A stretch of 64,000 bases of DNA from Olavius algarvensis Delta 4 endosymbiont (GTDB lineage Bacteria; Desulfobacterota; Desulfobacteria; Desulfobacterales; CAJINA01): the NCBI GenBank assembly GCA_905176665.1, contig CAJINA010000188.1, forward strand, positions 62,001 through 126,000, written 5' to 3'. The translations under genes were made by a program, and so were the position numbers. The notes under the pieces were generated by a model that was given only the letters and a program-made list of their open reading frames with translations, searched no databases and was not told the origin of the DNA. Shown here in pieces: positions 60,994 to 64,000 of the stretch. Position 1 is the stretch's first letter. Each line of letters begins with the position of its first letter.

Positions 60994-63531
60994 CTAATCG
61001 AGTATCCTTTCAACAGCTTTCGCCACCTCATCCGGCTTCGGCAGCATCGCGTTCTCAAGATTACGCGCATACGGTATCGGACATTCGGGCGCCCCGATTC
61101 TCACCGGAGGCCGTTTCAGCATGTCGTTGCCGGCCGTGGCCACCCGGGCGATAACCTCCGAGCCGATCCCACCGGTCAGCACGCCCTCTTCGACGGTGAC
61201 CAGGTAACCGGTTTTAGCCACTGAATTGAGAATGGTCTTTGTATCCAATGGGTAGAGTGTAGCCAGATCAATCACCTCGGCCGAAATCCCGGCCGACTCC
61301 AGCACTCCGGCCGCTTCGAGACAGATTCCTACGGTCAGTAAGTGGGCGACTATGGTGACGTCGGTGCCTTTTCGAATGATGCGGGCCTTTCCCAGCAGCA
61401 GGGTGTAAGGGTCTTCCGGGACCGGACCGGCCTCGGAATAGAGCAGCTTGTGCTCTAAAAATAGAACCGGGTTGTCGGAGCGCATGGCAGATATGAGCAG
61501 GCCTTTGGCCGTGTAAGCATCCGCCGGTGCCACCAGCATCAGGCCGGGGACGCCGAAGAAGAACTTTTCAATGGATTGGGAGTGCTGGGCTGCCATACCG
61601 ATTCCGCTGCCCAAAGGCGTCCGGGCCGTGAGCGGCACAGCCACCTGGCCGCCGGTCATGTAGCGCAGCTTGGCCGCCTGGTTGATGATCGGGTCCATGC
61701 AGCAGGTGAGGAAATCGGCAAAGAGAATTTCCGCCACCGGCCGCATGCCGGTGAGCGCCGCACCCACCGCCCCGCCTACAATGCCGTTTTCACTGATAGG
61801 GGTGTCGATGATGCGCTCGCCGCCGAACCGGTCCACCAATCCCTCGGAGACGCTGAAGTAACCGCCCAGGGTAACATCTTCACCCCAGAGAAAAATGGAT
61901 TTATCCCTCTCCATTTCCTGGGCAATGGCTTCGTTGATGGCCTGGGAGACGGATATCTGGCGCCCTTGAGAAGCCGTGTCGGAAATGTCCATGGCCCCTG
62001 CGAACAGATTATCCGCATCCGGAGCATAGACATGCGTAAAGAGCGCTTCCGTTGAGGGTGTTTCGTCTTCATTGGCAAAGGCGATGGCATGTTCGACTGC
62101 TTGTCGGGCCTCGGTCTTTAACGCTGTAATAGCACTTTCGGCGACTGAACCATCGGCAATAATTTCCTTTTCCAGACGAGCAATGGGATCTTGTTCCCGG
62201 TAAAGCTGTTTTTCTTCTTCGGTCCGGTAGGCCTCGGATTCGCCCTCCATATGGCCGTGCCAGCGGTACGTCATCAACTCGACAAAGCGGGGTTTGCCGT
62301 CTGCACGGATAGCGCTTACCAGCTTCCCCACTTCGTTGAACACCCCATTGGCATCGTTGCCGTCAAGTTGGACAGACTTGATTCCGTAAGCCTTTGCCCT
62401 TTCGGATGCGGCCGTCACGGCGCTGTGCCGTTCTATAGAGGTGAACTCGCCATACAAATTGTTTTCAACGACCACCAGAACCGGCAGATCGAACACGCCG
62501 ATCATGTTCAAGGCTTCGTGGAACATCCCCTGGTTGACCGAGCCGTCCCCGGCAATCACGACGGACACCGCCTCGCTGCCGGTCATCTTGATGCTGAATC
62601 CGGCCCCCATGGCCAGGAGGTAACCGGCCCCGACAATCCCGTTGGCCCCCAGGATGCCCCGCGTGCTGTCGGTTACATGCATCGACCCGCCCTTGCCTGC
62701 ACACAAGCCGGTTTTGCGTCCGTAAATCTCGGCCATCATGCGGTCCAGGTCGGCCCCCTTGGCAATGATGTGCCCGTGGCCCCGGTGGGTGGTATTGAGA
62801 TAATCGGTGTCCCTGAGATTGAGGCAAACCCCGGCGGCCACGGCTTCCTGGCCGATGGAAAGATGAATCGCCTCGGTGGGTAGGATACCCTCCTTGAATG
62901 CACCGGCTAGATGAGTTTCGAACTCACGGATGGTCGTCATGACCCGCATCAAATCCAGGGGACCGACCTCCTGTGAAGCAACCGATGTATTTATCCCGGC
63001 CGGGATTGTCGAAACCGGATCGGGCTTAGGAAACGGGGGCAGCACACTTTCATCAAACGTCTTCGTGCGACGTCGGTTGAAGAAACTGAATTTCCGGCGC
63101 CGTTTTTTCTTTTTACCGCCTGACAGCAGGTCCTCCCGGCCGGCATCCTTGAGAACCTCGGGATAGAGTGCAAAGGCCGGTTTCAAAGCCGGGATCAGTT
63201 TCAGGGCTTTTTGGACAGATCCCTTGGGAATGATTTTCCGCCCGGCAATGGCCAGGGGCACATTGAGCGTTTCCATCCAGAATTTGTGGGCCGTATCCGA
63301 GGAAAGGATCATCTCAACGTCAGGCTCCACCGGCGGGTCGGGGTTCCAATAGAACCCCGGGGTCTCGGATTTGGTGTCAATGTACAGGGCGGTCGGATAA
63401 TCCGTGTAGCGAAACTTGGCGATCAGGGGTGCCCCGGATACAGCTTTAACGATAGCGGGTGTAGCAAAGATCCGGGTCCATAGTTCGGTAAGTATATTCT
63501 CAAGTTCGGATTGGTCTTTGAAGGCGGTCAT
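60994..63531 (-). CDS. SCP2-like/E1-alpha/E1-beta triple-fusion 2-oxoacid dehydrogenase component
   Basis: 845 residues, ATG with AAAGGAGG upstream. Residues about 1-115 resemble an SCP2-type lipid-binding domain (FRYTDYPTALYIDTKSETPGFYWNP, MILSSDTAHKFWM). A basic linker (GGKKKKRRRKFSFF) follows. Residues about 190-500 are E1-alpha: IREFETHLAGAF, HRGHGHIIAKGADLDRMMAE, GDGSVNQGMFHEALNM and VENNLYGEF (thiamine diphosphate site). Residues about 525-840 are E1-beta: QAINEAIAQEMERDKSIFLWGEDV, RIIDTPISENGIVGGAVGAALTGMRPVAEI and YCTKVEEGVLTG-like TVEEGVLTGGIGSEVI. Pyruvate or acetoin type; no E2/E3 gene nearby. Confidence 0.88.
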   Translation of the reverse strand: MTAFKDQSELENILTELWTRIFATPAIVKAVSGAPLIAKFRYTDYPTALYIDTKSETPGFYWNPDPPVEPDVEMILSSDTAHKFWMETLNVPLAIAGRKIIPKGSVQKALKLIPALKPAFALYPEVLKDAGREDLLSGGKKKKRRRKFSFFNRRRTKTFDESVLPPFPKPDPVSTIPAGINTSVASQEVGPLDLMRVMTTIREFETHLAGAFKEGILPTEAIHLSIGQEAVAAGVCLNLRDTDYLNTTHRGHGHIIAKGADLDRMMAEIYGRKTGLCAGKGGSMHVTDSTRGILGANGIVGAGYLLAMGAGFSIKMTGSEAVSVVIAGDGSVNQGMFHEALNMIGVFDLPVLVVVENNLYGEFTSIERHSAVTAASERAKAYGIKSVQLDGNDANGVFNEVGKLVSAIRADGKPRFVELMTYRWHGHMEGESEAYRTEEEKQLYREQDPIARLEKEIIADGSVAESAITALKTEARQAVEHAIAFANEDETPSTEALFTHVYAPDADNLFAGAMDISDTASQGRQISVSQAINEAIAQEMERDKSIFLWGEDVTLGGYFSVSEGLVDRFGGERIIDTPISENGIVGGAVGAALTGMRPVAEILFADFLTCCMDPIINQAAKLRYMTGGQVAVPLTARTPLGSGIGMAAQHSQSIEKFFFGVPGLMLVAPADAYTAKGLLISAMRSDNPVLFLEHKLLYSEAGPVPEDPYTLLLGKARIIRKGTDVTIVAHLLTVGICLEAAGVLESAGISAEVIDLATLYPLDTKTILNSVAKTGYLVTVEEGVLTGGIGSEVIARVATAGNDMLKRPPVRIGAPECPIPYARNLENAMLPKPDEVAKAVERILD

Positions 63532-63551
63532 TGATTTCCTCCTTTGAAAAG

Positions 63552-63698
63552 TTAGAAGCTATTCCAAAAAGTCTTTTGGCCCAATCTCGACGTTGGGCGC
63601 GAGTCTCCAATCCTCGAAACACTGCGTGTATTCCTCCGGTTGGAAACTCGCGTCCGCCTTGATCTTGAACCAAAATCCGTTCTTGGAATAGCTTCTAA
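63552..63698. repeat. Family R element, copy R11
   Basis: 147 bases upstream of the E1 fusion gene. Outer arms TTAGAAGCTATTCCAAAAA (63552-63570) and TTCTTGGAATAGCTTCTAA (63680-63698) pair at 18 of 19; CTATTCC/GGAATAG differs from the CTATCTC/GAGATAG of R1 on both sides. Inner arms GCGAGT...TCCAA and TTGGA...ACTCGC pair. The central stem is ACAC-tgc-GTGT in place of ATAC/GTAT. Confidence 0.9.
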
Positions 63699-64000
63699 AC
63701 AACTATGGTAGTTTCATTTCTTAATTAAACCAGTTAGAACGTAAAAACGGTCGAAAACTACAACATGCCGGTAAACGGCATTGCCTGAGTGGATGGCATC
63801 ATGAGGATAGATTCAAGCATTTATCGCATAGCCAAATCATCCTAAGCATCTTCCTGTGATTTTCCAAGTGAAATTTCAACCTTAAGGATTCTGCAACTTC
63901 TAAGGTACTTGCATATGGAATATGGCGTCCATATAATAATTCAAGACCCACCAAAACCATTGGTCATGTTGGCAACCTTTTCTGGGGGGACCAGGTGATG
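63699..64000. other. Window-end region without a supported gene
   Basis: 302 bases. One 53-codon frame runs on the minus strand at 63799-63960 (begins MVLVGLELLYGRHIPYAS), below reliable size and without a clear ribosome-binding site; it may be a fragment of a gene. Nothing else is visible. Confidence 0.4.

Noticed and set aside
25677..63698. CRISPR array
   Set aside because: The repeats are 145 bases or longer, far apart and palindromic, with no spacers or cas genes.
1..64000. tRNA or rRNA genes
   Set aside because: No cloverleaf with the usual TTCGA and acceptor pairing, nor conserved rRNA blocks, were noticed.

Overview
The window reads as a chromosomal segment of a strictly anaerobic, moderately GC-rich deltaproteobacterium, most likely a sulfate reducer of the Desulfobacterales type. 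The grounds are gene content: a DUF169 protein, a winged-helix/ferredoxin protein, MetF, rubrerythrin, TRAP transport, DUF6485, a C_GCAxxG protein and an in-frame UGA selenoprotein. No rRNA, tRNA, CRISPR array, phage or intact insertion sequence was seen. Taxonomy is an inference from family content, not from a marker gene.

Layout. 1-6.9 kb: a TPR lipoprotein (cut by the window edge) with a Tat-exported cell-wall amidase, a divergent large TPR-CHAT lipoprotein, a small membrane methyltransferase and a solute-binding protein. 6.9-12.0 kb: a tight co-directional run of winged-helix 4Fe-4S protein, nitrilase, DUF169 protein, MetF, GIY-YIG protein and alpha/beta hydrolase. 12.3-17 kb: a VOC protein, an atypical membrane-anchored protein kinase and an APC permease. 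17-24 kb: small regulators and their targets (XRE plus a membrane protein; TetR plus a metallo-beta-lactamase-fold protein with paired operator-like sites; CsoR plus a P-type ATPase; MarR, methyltransferase and C_GCAxxG protein). 24-41.7 kb: housekeeping and accessory enzymes (homocysteine methyltransferase-like, LysE, thioesterase, EamA, RecX, PepD, MetE-core-like, esterases, double GNAT, amidohydrolase, CsaA, SDR, MutY, DODA, rubrerythrin, flavin reductase).

41.9-52.3 kb is a coherent catabolic locus: biotin carboxylase and biotin carrier on one strand; a GntR regulator with a perfect 17-bp inverted repeat; a three-part TRAP importer; PxpA, PxpB and PxpC; a creatininase-family amidohydrolase; and a cupin. 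PxpB/PxpC are the split form of the carboxyltransferase region of urea carboxylase, so with AccC/AccB the locus could encode a disassembled biotin-dependent amide or lactam carboxylase/hydrolase fed by its own importer. 52.3-64 kb holds a lipoprotein esterase, the selenoprotein peroxiredoxin, an unknown exported protein, an MscS channel, an alkaline phosphatase, a caspase-family fragment, an RmlD-like reductase and an SCP2-E1alpha-E1beta triple fusion.

The most unusual material is non-coding. Eleven copies of a roughly 145-190 bp element (25.6-63.7 kb) have conserved cores, while both their outer and inner arms differ in sequence from copy to copy and stay complementary within each copy. Their TAG/TAA ends coincide with or abut the stop codon of the adjacent gene in at least seven cases. 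A second family of four 150-210 bp elements shows the same stem covariation. A cluster of five hairpins lies at 60.7-60.9 kb.
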